In this document: positions 16,705-25,381 of the stretch, in pieces
Layout: the number at the start of each line of letters is the position of its first letter
Numbering within the stretch: the stretch's first letter is position 1
DNA from: HGM12587 sp964561705
Lineage (GTDB): Bacteria > Bacillota > Clostridia > Lachnospirales > Lachnospiraceae
Reading direction: 5' to 3'
Assembly (NCBI GenBank): GCA_964561705.1
Contig: CAZLQJ010000002.1
Location: forward strand, 11,176-75,175
DNA length: 64,000 nt
Made by a program: the position numbers and the translations under genes
Notes under the pieces: model-generated
The model's input: only the letters and a program-made list of their open reading frames with translations
What the model was told of the DNA's origin: nothing
Database searches by the model: none

Positions 16705-18384
16705 ATGAACAAGCAGACGATGAAAAAAATAGAAAGATTTCTGATCCTATTGCTGGTGAATATTGTGGCGGCAGTTTGCGTATATCAGCTGCATTATGGG
16801 ATCGATGTGCAGGATACGGCTTCTTATCTGACGAAATTCCGCTATTTTTTTGAACAAGGCACCGGTGGAAATGCGTTGTATTATCTTTTGGGCGAATTTT
16901 TTGGAAGTGTGATCTTTCACCTATTTCCAACCCTTTATGCGATGAATGTTGTCGGTCTGTTGGTCTGGATGCTGACGGCTGTCCTGCTTTTTTGGCTTTT
17001 AGAGCCGTATCTTCCTTCTTTGCCGTTAACTATGGCAGTGATGGGGGGGCTTGCCTTTGGTGCTTCCTGGGTGCGCTGTATTAACTGGAATGCATGGAGC
17101 ATGCTGTTTCTGACTTGGGGTGTTTTATTTTTGTTTCATGGAATGGATACCGGAAAGAAACGTTGGTTTTTATACGCTGGATTTGTTTTGGGGCTGAATG
17201 CATTTGTCCGGATGCCGAATATTGTATTTCTTGGATTGGTCGTGGTACTCTTTTTTTACTATTTCAAAGATGGTTTGAAGATGGCCGCTGTTTCCTGTGC
17301 ATCTATGGCGGCAGGCGGTGCAGCAGCAGGAATTGTCGGTGTACTGTTTTCCATTTGTTTTTTGGGATTTGACAAATTTATGGCGGATCTGCTATGGCTG
17401 GTTGGATCCAGTGCAGATAAAGAGTCGAAGCATAATTTTTTTGATATGTTTGCCCAGGTCATCAACGGTGCTATGGACGGCATGCGCCAGTGGGTGAAGT
17501 ATGGCATTGTCATCGGATTATTGATCTTAGGATGCCTGCTGCTGAAAAAAATCATCAAAAAAGATATGACGCTTCCGGGAGCCATTTTGGCAGCTTTGGC
17601 AGCATTGTGGATCGGATTTACCCGGGATGTTTCTACCAGCAGTGTACCTGCCCTATTGAGTGTTCAAAATTTTATTGCTTACGGGGGCGTTGCTTTTGGG
17701 GCTTTTGGAGCTGTCTGGTTTTACCGGACGGATCGGAGATTTTCAGCACTTTGTCTGACTGAGGCATTGATCATGTTGTTTCTGACCATTGGAACGGATA
17801 CGGGCAGTATCTTCTTTCGTGTATATCTTACAATGCCGGCTGCCGTGATCGGCGCAGTTCTTTGGAAACTTCCGGTCAGAGAATTAAGAATTTTGGCAGT
17901 ATTTGTTGTGATGCTGACTCTTGCCACGGGAGAAAATTGTAATCAAAATTATGTTTATCATGATGGTGAAAATGGCGAGGCGATGGAAGCTGTGATTGAT
18001 GCTCCGGTATTTGAAGGTGTTTATACTACGGCTTCCCGTGCAGAATATGTAAACCGACTGATGGAACTTCTGGCGCCATATCAGGAGAAAGAGCTTTTGA
18101 CCATTGGTGCTTTCAATGTGGGGCACAATGTGACAGATATGAAACCCTTTTTTGACAGTGCCTGGGCAGATTTGGATTATTTGTCTATGGAAGAATTTGA
18201 AACGGTGCTGGATACAAAGATTTCCCAGGGAAATGCTCCGGTGATCGTGATTGCGACGACGAAGATTAATGGTGCCTACTGGGTACCTGAAAAAATAGAA
18301 TTATTGGAAAATCTGGTGAAGACACCACTTTATGAAACCATTTATGCAGATGAATGGTACAGTGTCTATGTACCGGTGGAGTGA
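16705..18384 (+). CDS. Large GT-C-like membrane protein
   Basis: A 559-residue protein with about eleven hydrophobic segments between residues 10 and 415, then a soluble domain of about 140 residues that should lie outside the cell. After helix 1 the loop YGIDVQDTASY carries acidic residues in the position used by GT-C enzymes, and VRMPN occurs after a later helix. No family is recognised with certainty. I chose ATG 16705, with AAAGG nine bases and GAGG three bases upstream; GTG 16684 and ATG 16696 are in-frame alternatives. Its place among glycosyltransferases suggests transfer of a lipid-linked sugar, or a modifying role. Its 3' end is 4 bp before the next gene. Confidence 0.6.
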   Translation: MNKQTMKKIERFLILLLVNIVAAVCVYQLHYGIDVQDTASYLTKFRYFFEQGTGGNALYYLLGEFFGSVIFHLFPTLYAMNVVGLLVWMLTAVLLFWLLEPYLPSLPLTMAVMGGLAFGASWVRCINWNAWSMLFLTWGVLFLFHGMDTGKKRWFLYAGFVLGLNAFVRMPNIVFLGLVVVLFFYYFKDGLKMAAVSCASMAAGGAAAGIVGVLFSICFLGFDKFMADLLWLVGSSADKESKHNFFDMFAQVINGAMDGMRQWVKYGIVIGLLILGCLLLKKIIKKDMTLPGAILAALAALWIGFTRDVSTSSVPALLSVQNFIAYGGVAFGAFGAVWFYRTDRRFSALCLTEALIMLFLTIGTDTGSIFFRVYLTMPAAVIGAVLWKLPVRELRILAVFVVMLTLATGENCNQNYVYHDGENGEAMEAVIDAPVFEGVYTTASRAEYVNRLMELLAPYQEKELLTIGAFNVGHNVTDMKPFFDSAWADLDYLSMEEFETVLDTKISQGNAPVIVIATTKINGAYWVPEKIELLENLVKTPLYETIYADEWYSVYVPVE

Positions 18385-18388
18385 GAAA

Positions 18389-19180
18389 ATGTATAAGATT
18401 GCCCAAAAAGAGGATGTGAACCGTCTGCTTTCCTATCTGGAAAAAGATTTGAAAAATTGTTTGTACAGCTATATCGATCTGAAAAAATTCGGGATTGGTA
18501 ATCCCAATCTGACGGTCTTTTTTGAGGAAGACGACATGATCCGATGCAGTGCACTCAAATATTATGAAGGACTTCAGTTGTTTGATGCAGAAGGAATCAT
18601 GGATCCGGAAACAACCGCCGGTCTTATCCGCAGTTTAAATTCCCATATTGTAAGTTCTACTGTAGAAGTCATTGAAAAGCTTTATCCCCTGCTTTCGGAT
18701 CGATATGAGATGGAACAGGGATATGTTACGGAAATGCTGTCCATGCCGGAAGGTGCATGTTCAGAGGAGGTATTTCCGGCAGAAATTTCTGATTATGATG
18801 AGATTGCAAGGCTGATCTGCAGTGATGAAGGAGTTGGCGGACATTATCAGCCCGAAGAATTAAAACAGCAGCTTTTGGAAAGGGCAGAGGAAGGCTTTGG
18901 GCGTAATTATATTCTAAAACGTCAGGGGCAGATCGTACATCACGCAGCAACCTATGCAGAATTAGATAATCTGGCTGTGATCAGCGGTGTGATCACAAAA
19001 GACGAATGGCGCGGTAAAGGGATTGGCACACTGGCTGTAAAAAAGCTGTGCCGGGATCTGTTAAAAGAAGGAAAAAAACCTTGTCTGTTTTATTATACCA
19101 GGCAGGCTGAGCAGTTTTATAAAAAAATTGGATTCGAGGAAGGTACCGGCTGGGCAAAGCTGGTTCTTGGGAAGGAGTAA
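18389..19180 (+). CDS. GNAT-family N-acyltransferase
   Basis: A 263-residue protein whose second half (about 125-263) is a GNAT domain: the acetyl-CoA pyrophosphate loop is EWRGKGIGTLAV and the C-terminal YTRQAEQFYKKIGFEE is the usual last helix-strand motif. The first half is an extra, less recognisable domain beginning MYKIAQKEDV, which may be a second, degenerate GNAT fold. It follows the membrane protein by 4 bp and the PLP enzyme starts 6 bp after its stop, so it heads a compact five-gene cassette. It may acylate the amino group made by the pathway, but the substrate is unknown. Confidence 0.82.
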   Translation: MYKIAQKEDVNRLLSYLEKDLKNCLYSYIDLKKFGIGNPNLTVFFEEDDMIRCSALKYYEGLQLFDAEGIMDPETTAGLIRSLNSHIVSSTVEVIEKLYPLLSDRYEMEQGYVTEMLSMPEGACSEEVFPAEISDYDEIARLICSDEGVGGHYQPEELKQQLLERAEEGFGRNYILKRQGQIVHHAATYAELDNLAVISGVITKDEWRGKGIGTLAVKKLCRDLLKEGKKPCLFYYTRQAEQFYKKIGFEEGTGWAKLVLGKE

Positions 19181-19186
19181 CAGCAA

Positions 19187-20239
19187 ATGTATTTTGTAAA
19201 TGAAGATATCAAAAACTGTGTGCGTGTATTTCCGGAGCAGGGAAGATACGATTATGCCAGATATGACATGAATGAAAATCCGGAAGGTCTTCCGCAGTGG
19301 TTTATAGATGAGGTACTCTCTGAAATTACGCCGGAATTTTTGGCAACCTATCCGGAACATGATAAATTCCGTCAGATGTATGCAGCGTATCTTGGAGTAA
19401 ATCCGGAAAATGTGGCTGTAACCAATGGCTCTGATATGGCAATCCGTTTTGCCATGGAAGTATTTGCTGAGAAGGGAAGCAGCGTCGTAACGGTAGCTCC
19501 GTCTTTTGAAATGTACTGGGTCAATTGTTCCATGCTGGGATTAAAACATGTACCAGTTTCCTATGAGAAGGATCTGACCATGGATGCAGATAAAATCGTG
19601 GCAGCCATTGATGAAAATACAGACATTGTGGTGCTGCTCAATCCAAACAATCCCATTGGTACTGTTTACACGGAGGAAGAGGCAAGAAAAATCATTGAAC
19701 GTGCAAGAGAAGTGGGCGCCGTGGTAATTGTAGATGAGGCATATCATTATTTTTATCAGCATACCTTCTTAAATTTTGTTAAAGAGTATGATAACGTATT
19801 GGTATTTCGTACTTTCTCAAAATTGTTTTCTCTGGCAGCAGTACGTATGGGAATGATGATCGGCAATGAAGCACTGATCGGTTATGCCAGAAAATCCATG
19901 CCAAGTTTTGAAGTCAATGCCATTGCTTTGAAATTTGGAGAGCATTTGATGCAGCATACGGAATTGATTGAGGAACTGATGAATATAGAGGCAGAAGGAA
20001 AATCCTATCTTTTGGCAGAATTGAAAAAACATGGTTATGAAACCACGGATTCTCATGGAAATTTTATCTTTGTTTTGCCAAAAAAACCTGCAAAGCAAGT
20101 GGATCAGGCATTAAGAAAGAAAAAAATTCTCATTAAGACTTTTGGCAATGAATTTTTGAAAGATTATATTCGAATTTCTACAGGTTCGAAAAAGGCAATG
20201 AAGTATTTGCTGGATGCCTTTTTGGAAGCAGACAACTAG
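19187..20239 (+). CDS. HisC/CobD-like PLP-dependent aminotransferase or decarboxylase
   Basis: A 350-residue fold-type I PLP enzyme. It has NPNNPIG (152-158), DEAYHYF (183-189), the Schiff-base lysine in RTFSKLFSLAAVRMG (K212) and a late Arg region (DYIRIS) for the carboxylate. It looks like histidinol-phosphate aminotransferase (HisC), but no other histidine gene is near. The same group includes the threonine-phosphate decarboxylase CobD and capsule-cluster serine-phosphate decarboxylases, which make phosphorylated amino alcohols. Placed directly before a LicC-like nucleotidyltransferase, a role in making a phosphorylated amino alcohol for CDP activation is more likely than histidine synthesis. 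ATG 19187 has GAAGGAG about 8 bp upstream. Confidence 0.85.
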   Translation: MYFVNEDIKNCVRVFPEQGRYDYARYDMNENPEGLPQWFIDEVLSEITPEFLATYPEHDKFRQMYAAYLGVNPENVAVTNGSDMAIRFAMEVFAEKGSSVVTVAPSFEMYWVNCSMLGLKHVPVSYEKDLTMDADKIVAAIDENTDIVVLLNPNNPIGTVYTEEEARKIIERAREVGAVVIVDEAYHYFYQHTFLNFVKEYDNVLVFRTFSKLFSLAAVRMGMMIGNEALIGYARKSMPSFEVNAIALKFGEHLMQHTELIEELMNIEAEGKSYLLAELKKHGYETTDSHGNFIFVLPKKPAKQVDQALRKKKILIKTFGNEFLKDYIRISTGSKKAMKYLLDAFLEADN

Positions 20240-20257
20240 GAAAAGGAGTATTGGCAG

Positions 20258-20965
20258 ATGAAGGCAATCATTTTAGCAGGCGGCGTGGGCAGCCGTATCA
20301 GCAGAGAAGTAAATAAACCAAAAAGCTTATTAGACATCGGGGATGGGATGCCCCTGCTTCGTTATACCATAGAAATGCTTCAGAAAAAGGGCATTGAAGT
20401 CAGTGTCGTCCTGGGATATCAGCAGGAAATGTTTCATGATGTTTTAAAGGGATTGAATGTTACTTACTATTTTAATCCTTTTTACCGTGTGACGAACAGC
20501 ATTGCTTCCCTTTGGTTTGCAAGGGATGCCATTAGAGAAGATGATGACTACATTTTTATGAATGCGGACGTTTATCTTGAACCGGAAATCCTGGATAAGA
20601 TGCTGGAATCAAAAGAAACCATCAGTATGCTGGCTGATTACCGAAAAATCCTGGAGGGAGATTATTTCTTTCATTGCGATGAAAACGGGCTGGTTCGAAA
20701 ATACGGCAAGGAGATGCCGGTCGAGGAACGTACCTGCGAATATGTAGGGGCAGCGAAGATCAGTAGGGAATATGTTGCAGAGTTTAAACGCGTGATGGAG
20801 GAAATGGTATCTACAGAACAGTATAACACCTGGTGGGAGACCATTCTTTATTCCAGATGTTATGAGATTGATATCCATACCATTGATGCAGCACCGTATT
20901 TCTGGTCTGAAATCGATTATATTGAAGATTATGAAAAAATCGTTAAATTTGTAAAGGAAAAATAG
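20258..20965 (+). CDS. LicC-like CTP:phospho-alcohol nucleotidyltransferase
   Basis: A 235-residue sugar-nucleotidyltransferase-fold protein: LAGGVGSR (6-13) with K20-P-K22 and the metal Asp in MNADVY (D104). NPFYRVTNSIASLW (73-86) resembles the LicC choline-phosphate cytidylyltransferases, and WSEIDYIEDY lies near the C-terminus. Such enzymes make CDP-choline, CDP-ethanolamine or related CDP-alcohols; some relatives act on aminoethylphosphonate. It lies 18 bp after the PLP enzyme with an AAAGGAG site. No choline kinase or choline importer is visible nearby, which favours a substrate made by the preceding enzymes. Confidence 0.82.
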   Translation: MKAIILAGGVGSRISREVNKPKSLLDIGDGMPLLRYTIEMLQKKGIEVSVVLGYQQEMFHDVLKGLNVTYYFNPFYRVTNSIASLWFARDAIREDDDYIFMNADVYLEPEILDKMLESKETISMLADYRKILEGDYFFHCDENGLVRKYGKEMPVEERTCEYVGAAKISREYVAEFKRVMEEMVSTEQYNTWWETILYSRCYEIDIHTIDAAPYFWSEIDYIEDYEKIVKFVKEK

Positions 20966-20969
20966 AAAT

Positions 20970-21596
20970 ATGGCTTTTGATAAGGACAGATTTTTTGCGC
21001 ATGTAAGAGAACCGATTGCTTACCTGCTTTATGGAAGAAAAATGCGCAGGGAATTGAAAAATAAAGATTTTACTATATTGTCCTGTAATTGTGCGGCGGG
21101 AATTGTTTATCACCGTTACGATCATCCTTTTTTGACACCGACCATCAATCTTTGGATCGAGCAGCATGATTTTTTGAAATTTGTATCTGATCTGGATCAT
21201 TATCTGGCACAGGAACTTGTATTTGTAAAAACGGATGCTGGTTATCCGGTGGCAGAATGTGGGAATATCAGAATTTGGTTTAACCATTATACCAGCGAAG
21301 CGGAAGCCAGGGAAAAATGGGAAAGCCGTAAAAAGCGGATCCGCAGAGACAATCTGTTTCTTATGATGAGTGAACGCGATGGGATCAACAGGGAAGATAT
21401 CCTGAAATTTGGGGAAGTGCCGTGTAAAAACAGGGTCATCTTTACTTCTCATAAATATGAGGACATTCCGTATGCCTGTTATCTTCCGCCTTATGAGGGA
21501 GAGGCGCAGGTAGGATATTATCTTCAAAAAAATCCGGTCACAGACCGGACGGTCATGGAAAAATATTTTGATCTCACCAAATGGCTGAATGTTTAG
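20970..21596 (+). CDS. DUF1919-family exopolysaccharide protein
   Basis: A 208-residue cytoplasmic protein with no membrane segment. The pattern fits DUF1919: an early KDFTILSCNCAAG block, TPTINLWI, then a basic WESRKKRIRRDN stretch and a late FTSHKY. Family members occur in polysaccharide clusters and are of unknown activity. It starts 4 bp after the nucleotidyltransferase and precedes the TagF-like gene by 15 bp, so it is part of the same cassette. The C-N-C pair and D/H/N residues are candidates for a catalytic site, but nothing in the sequence proves enzymatic activity. Confidence 0.7.
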   Translation: MAFDKDRFFAHVREPIAYLLYGRKMRRELKNKDFTILSCNCAAGIVYHRYDHPFLTPTINLWIEQHDFLKFVSDLDHYLAQELVFVKTDAGYPVAECGNIRIWFNHYTSEAEAREKWESRKKRIRRDNLFLMMSERDGINREDILKFGEVPCKNRVIFTSHKYEDIPYACYLPPYEGEAQVGYYLQKNPVTDRTVMEKYFDLTKWLNV

Positions 21597-21611
21597 AAGG
21601 GACGTAAATCA

Positions 21612-22811
21612 ATGATTCAATGGATCAAATCAAAACCGGGGTTATACAGTGCACTTTTGAAATGTCTGAAAGTTTATCAGAAACTTCATGAGGTGCTGAT
21701 GCATCTTGCCTGGCATATTTTTGTACATTTTCCATTAAAGACAAAAAAGGTAGTTTTTGGAAATTTCTACGGGGGCGGGTTTGGTGATAATCCGAAATTT
21801 ATAGCGGAGGAACTGCTTTCCCGCAATCTGGGATTTGAAATGTATTGGATGCTGGAGGATGTAAAAAGTCCGCTTCCCAAAGGCATCAAGCCGGTAAGAC
21901 CAAATACCTTTGCTTTTGCATATCATATGGCTACGGCAAAATTCTGGGTGGATAATACACGAAAACAACATTTTCTCATCAAACGAAAAGAGCAGTTTTA
22001 TATTCAGACCTGGCATGGAGGACCGGGACTGAAGAAGGTGGAACTGGATGTGGCACATTCTATTTCTAGGGAATATCAGGAATATGCAAAAGCAGATTCC
22101 AAAAGGATCGATCTGTTTTTGTCCTGTTGTCGCTGGTGTTCAGATCTCTATCACAGAGCTTTCTGGTATGACGGACCGATCTTGGAAAAGGGGATTCCGA
22201 AAAATGACCTCTATTTTAAGGATCCGGCACCTATCCGAAAAAAAGTGCAGGAGCGTTTCTCTATTCCGGAGGGGGCAAAGCTGGTGATGTATGCGCCGAC
22301 TTATCGGGATGACAGAAGTACGGGAATGTACAATCTGGATTATGAAAGAACATTAAAAGCCCTGCAAAAACGTTTTGGGGGTGAGTGGTATCTTTTGGTC
22401 AGACTGCATCCGAATTGTGCGGCATCAGCAGGGGAGGTTACCACAGGGGCGCAGATTAAAAATGCTACCTTATATGAAAATATGCAGGAGTTGTTGGTGG
22501 CCTGCGACATGATCATTAGTGATTATTCCGGCTGTGCGTTTGATTATTTAATGTTAAAACGCCCGGGGTTTTTATATGCAGAGGATTATGAAACCATCAA
22601 AAAGGTAAAGGATTATTATTTTACCTTAGATGAGCTTCCTTTTGATCTGGCATTCAATAATGAGGAGCTGGAGCAGAATATCCTGAATTTTGAGGAAGCG
22701 GAATATGAAAAGAAATGTGATGAATATTTAAAGAAAATCGGTTATTTTGATAATGGTCATGCGGCGGAGGCAGCCGTAGACGTAATCTTAGAAAAAGCCG
22801 GTTTGTTGTAG
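21612..22811 (+). CDS. TagF-like CDP-glycerol glycerophosphotransferase family protein
   Basis: A 399-residue GT-B-like phosphotransferase of the teichoic acid TagB/TagF family. It shows QTWHGGPG (132-139, catalytic His), MYAPTYRDD (226-234), VRLHPN (263-268) and SDYSG (303-307), in the right order. These enzymes move glycerol phosphate or ribitol phosphate from a CDP donor to a glycan at the membrane; some relatives move other phospho-alcohols. CDP-glycerol can be supplied by the GpsA-TagD fusion at 27772-29223, or it could use the product of the adjacent LicC-like enzyme. It is shorter than polymerising TagF, so it may add one unit. An N-terminal amphipathic part may bind the membrane. Confidence 0.88.
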   Translation: MIQWIKSKPGLYSALLKCLKVYQKLHEVLMHLAWHIFVHFPLKTKKVVFGNFYGGGFGDNPKFIAEELLSRNLGFEMYWMLEDVKSPLPKGIKPVRPNTFAFAYHMATAKFWVDNTRKQHFLIKRKEQFYIQTWHGGPGLKKVELDVAHSISREYQEYAKADSKRIDLFLSCCRWCSDLYHRAFWYDGPILEKGIPKNDLYFKDPAPIRKKVQERFSIPEGAKLVMYAPTYRDDRSTGMYNLDYERTLKALQKRFGGEWYLLVRLHPNCAASAGEVTTGAQIKNATLYENMQELLVACDMIISDYSGCAFDYLMLKRPGFLYAEDYETIKKVKDYYFTLDELPFDLAFNNEELEQNILNFEEAEYEKKCDEYLKKIGYFDNGHAAEAAVDVILEKAGLL

Positions 22812-22825
22812 ATGAAGAGGAGTTT

Positions 22826-23857
22826 ATGGGTGACTTAAAAAGAAATCGTTCCATAGATGCAGTGAAAGGACTGGCAATCCTGCTGGTCATGCTGGGACAT
22901 GTTTTTGTGCATAATCATATGGAAGATCCATATCTTTATGATCTGATCAAAGCTGTCCAGATGCCACTGTTTATGATCGTCAGCGGATATTTGTGTGGTC
23001 AGGGAAGAAAGATTGAAGATCTTAAAACCTACAAAAAAATCCTGAAAAAACGAGGGATCTCCTATCTTGTTCCATTTTTTTCCTGGCTGACACTGATGCA
23101 TCTTGAGGATCTTGTCGCAGCTTACCGAAGGGTCTTTTTTGAACTGGATTTTGGACTCTGGTTTCTGGCAGTACTTTTTATTCTGACCGTGATGGTATCT
23201 ACGGCACAGCTTTTTTGTGCGCCATTCAGAAAAAGATCTGCATTTTGGACGGAAGTGGTTTTTTGGATCATTTATGGTGCAGAGTGCCTGGTTTTGGTTG
23301 TTCAGATCCTTAAAGGAAATACATTTTTAAGTCCCTATCTGACGATTCTTTATGTACCATTTTATATGCTAGGTTATCTGGCGGGAAATTATGGAAAAAT
23401 GTATTTTTCCCGGGAGCAGAAGTCTTTTGAGCGGATTAGTTGCTGCAATCATCGGCTGCTTCAAGGGGGTATTTTTCTGGCAGGGGCTGTGTTCCTTTAT
23501 CTGATCATTGCGAAGGATTTAAATTCCATGGAAAGTAAGATGGACACGCTGATACAGATGATCGCCTCATTTTTTGGGAGTTTTGTTCTCATTTATGGGA
23601 TTTTTTCCATGAAAGATGGGAAAATCAAAAAGATTCTGGCATGGCTGGGCGGTTATACGCTGGAAATTTATGTGATACATTATCATTTTGCTAATATTTT
23701 AAATTTTAACAATAAATCCTATGATTTTTATACGCTGGAAGGATTTTTATTTGTACTGGCAAGTTTTGTAGCAATGAGTGCTGTCACATTTTCTTTTATC
23801 TATGTGATAAAAAGAGTGAAAATTTTGAATTTTGTTCTATTTGGAAAGAGAAAATAA
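22826..23857 (+). CDS. Acyltransferase-3 family membrane protein
   Basis: A 343-residue polytopic protein with the family N-terminus NRSIDAVKGLAILLVMLGH (His ending helix 1) and MPLFMIVSGYL. About ten helices follow. It is expected to acylate a sugar, usually with acetyl. The ATG at 22826 has GAGGAG upstream. It begins 14 bp after the TagF-like gene, and the following membrane protein starts 3 bp after its stop. It is the third of four such enzymes in the window. Confidence 0.85.
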   Translation: MGDLKRNRSIDAVKGLAILLVMLGHVFVHNHMEDPYLYDLIKAVQMPLFMIVSGYLCGQGRKIEDLKTYKKILKKRGISYLVPFFSWLTLMHLEDLVAAYRRVFFELDFGLWFLAVLFILTVMVSTAQLFCAPFRKRSAFWTEVVFWIIYGAECLVLVVQILKGNTFLSPYLTILYVPFYMLGYLAGNYGKMYFSREQKSFERISCCNHRLLQGGIFLAGAVFLYLIIAKDLNSMESKMDTLIQMIASFFGSFVLIYGIFSMKDGKIKKILAWLGGYTLEIYVIHYHFANILNFNNKSYDFYTLEGFLFVLASFVAMSAVTFSFIYVIKRVKILNFVLFGKRK

Positions 23858-23860
23858 CTT

Positions 23861-25381
23861 ATGAAAAAAACGTTTTTTGAAGAGTTTGCATCGAAGGGAA
23901 TCGCTTGGCTGATGTTTCTGGTCATGGCATTTTTGACTTTGATCAGTATGATATTTCGTTCTTATATCGATGGGACTTATCAGGAAATCATTTATTATAG
24001 AAAAGATAATATTTTGTTGGCGGTATTCTTTTTGGCGCTCATGGCGGTTTTAGTCCGTCTGGGCATTCAAAAGGGTTTGTTTGTAAAGATGCCGGAAAAA
24101 ACATTGTTGGGCATTCTGCTTTTGTATACCGCATTGGTCAGCGGTGTCTGGGCTTATGCCTCCCATAGCTATCCTGTAGCAGATCAGAAAAGTGTGCTGG
24201 AATGTGTGGAGGGGCTGATCCATGGAAATTATGAATGTATGACCTACAAGGGTTATCTGCAATATAACCGGCATCAGGTAGGCATTACTGCATTTTATGA
24301 GATTTTTACCCGTATTTTTACCGGAGGTAAAGTGAATTACCAGGCAATTTATGGATTAAATACATTGATGATCACAGGAATTTTCTGGGAATTGTACCGG
24401 ATCACAAAGAAATTGACTGATAAGAAAGAAATCATCATGATAGAACTTTTCCTGTCTTTTGGAATGTTCCAACTGATGTTTTACAGTACCTTTATTTATG
24501 GACTGATCCCGGGTCTGTTTTTTGCTCTGGCAGGAATCCTATTTTTGTTTCGATTATTAAAGAATGGTCACTGGTATGATGGAATTTTGATGGCATTGTT
24601 TCTTGCTATTGCGGTGGTATTAAAATCCAATTATCTTATTTTTGTGATCGCAGTGGGCATTATTTTATTAGGAAAGACGATCAGTGAAAAAAAGCCGGTG
24701 TATCTTCTTTTTGTATTGCTGATCCTGGTTGGATTTACCGGCTTGAATGGGACTGCACAGAAAACCTATGAAGTCCGCACCGGTATGGAATTTGGAGATA
24801 CGATTCCCAATTCTGCCTATCTTGCCATGGGAATGCAGGAAAGTGCGATGGCGCCGGGATGGTTTAACGGATATAACCATGTAACTTATCGGAACAATGG
24901 CTACGATGCGCAGGCAACGGATCGGATTGCCAAAGCCTATATTGCGGAACGAGTGGGAGAATTTGCCGAAAATCCATTGGATTGCCTGAAATTCTATTAT
25001 TACAAAATCGTTTCCCAGTGGAATGAAGTGACCTACGAGTCTTTTTGGATCAGTCATAATGAAAATAATCATACACAGGAATTGTCCGGGATCGTAAAGG
25101 ATCTATACAATGGAAAGCTGCATCTTTTGATGGAGGCAGTGATGAATCTGTATCAGCTCCTGTTGTTTGCCGGAACCCTGGGAATGGCATGGAAAATGAG
25201 AAAAAATAAGGATCTGTCAAAGGTAATCCTGCTTTTGTGTATCTTGGGAGGTTTTTTGTTCCATATTTTGTGGGAAGGAAAATCACAATACATCATTTCT
25301 TATTTTCCGTTAATGCTTCCATGCGGAGCAATCGGAATCTATGAACTTGTGCAAAGGAAAGAGAGAAAAAGAGAATGTTAG
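23861..25381 (+). CDS. GT-C fold membrane glycosyltransferase, GT39-like
   Basis: A 506-residue protein with about twelve hydrophobic segments. Outside loops include SYPVADQKS after the third helix, with Asp in the site where GT-C enzymes carry their catalytic acid. A long loop, NSAYLAMGMQESAMAPGWFNGY split by helices, is typical of large ArnT/GT39-like proteins. The C-terminus FPLMLPCGAIGIYEL is a last helix. It would add a sugar from a polyprenyl-phosphate donor outside the membrane. The GtrB-like synthases at 9630, 11601 and 40390 could feed it. It overlaps the following polymerase gene by 7 bp. The exact subfamily is uncertain. Confidence 0.72.
   Translation: MKKTFFEEFASKGIAWLMFLVMAFLTLISMIFRSYIDGTYQEIIYYRKDNILLAVFFLALMAVLVRLGIQKGLFVKMPEKTLLGILLLYTALVSGVWAYASHSYPVADQKSVLECVEGLIHGNYECMTYKGYLQYNRHQVGITAFYEIFTRIFTGGKVNYQAIYGLNTLMITGIFWELYRITKKLTDKKEIIMIELFLSFGMFQLMFYSTFIYGLIPGLFFALAGILFLFRLLKNGHWYDGILMALFLAIAVVLKSNYLIFVIAVGIILLGKTISEKKPVYLLFVLLILVGFTGLNGTAQKTYEVRTGMEFGDTIPNSAYLAMGMQESAMAPGWFNGYNHVTYRNNGYDAQATDRIAKAYIAERVGEFAENPLDCLKFYYYKIVSQWNEVTYESFWISHNENNHTQELSGIVKDLYNGKLHLLMEAVMNLYQLLLFAGTLGMAWKMRKNKDLSKVILLLCILGGFLFHILWEGKSQYIISYFPLMLPCGAIGIYELVQRKERKREC

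Noticed and set aside
19187..20239. True histidinol-phosphate aminotransferase of histidine synthesis
   Set aside because: No other his gene is near, and it is locked between a GNAT and a LicC-like gene in a glycan operon. The HisC resemblance itself remains, so this is a judgement from context.
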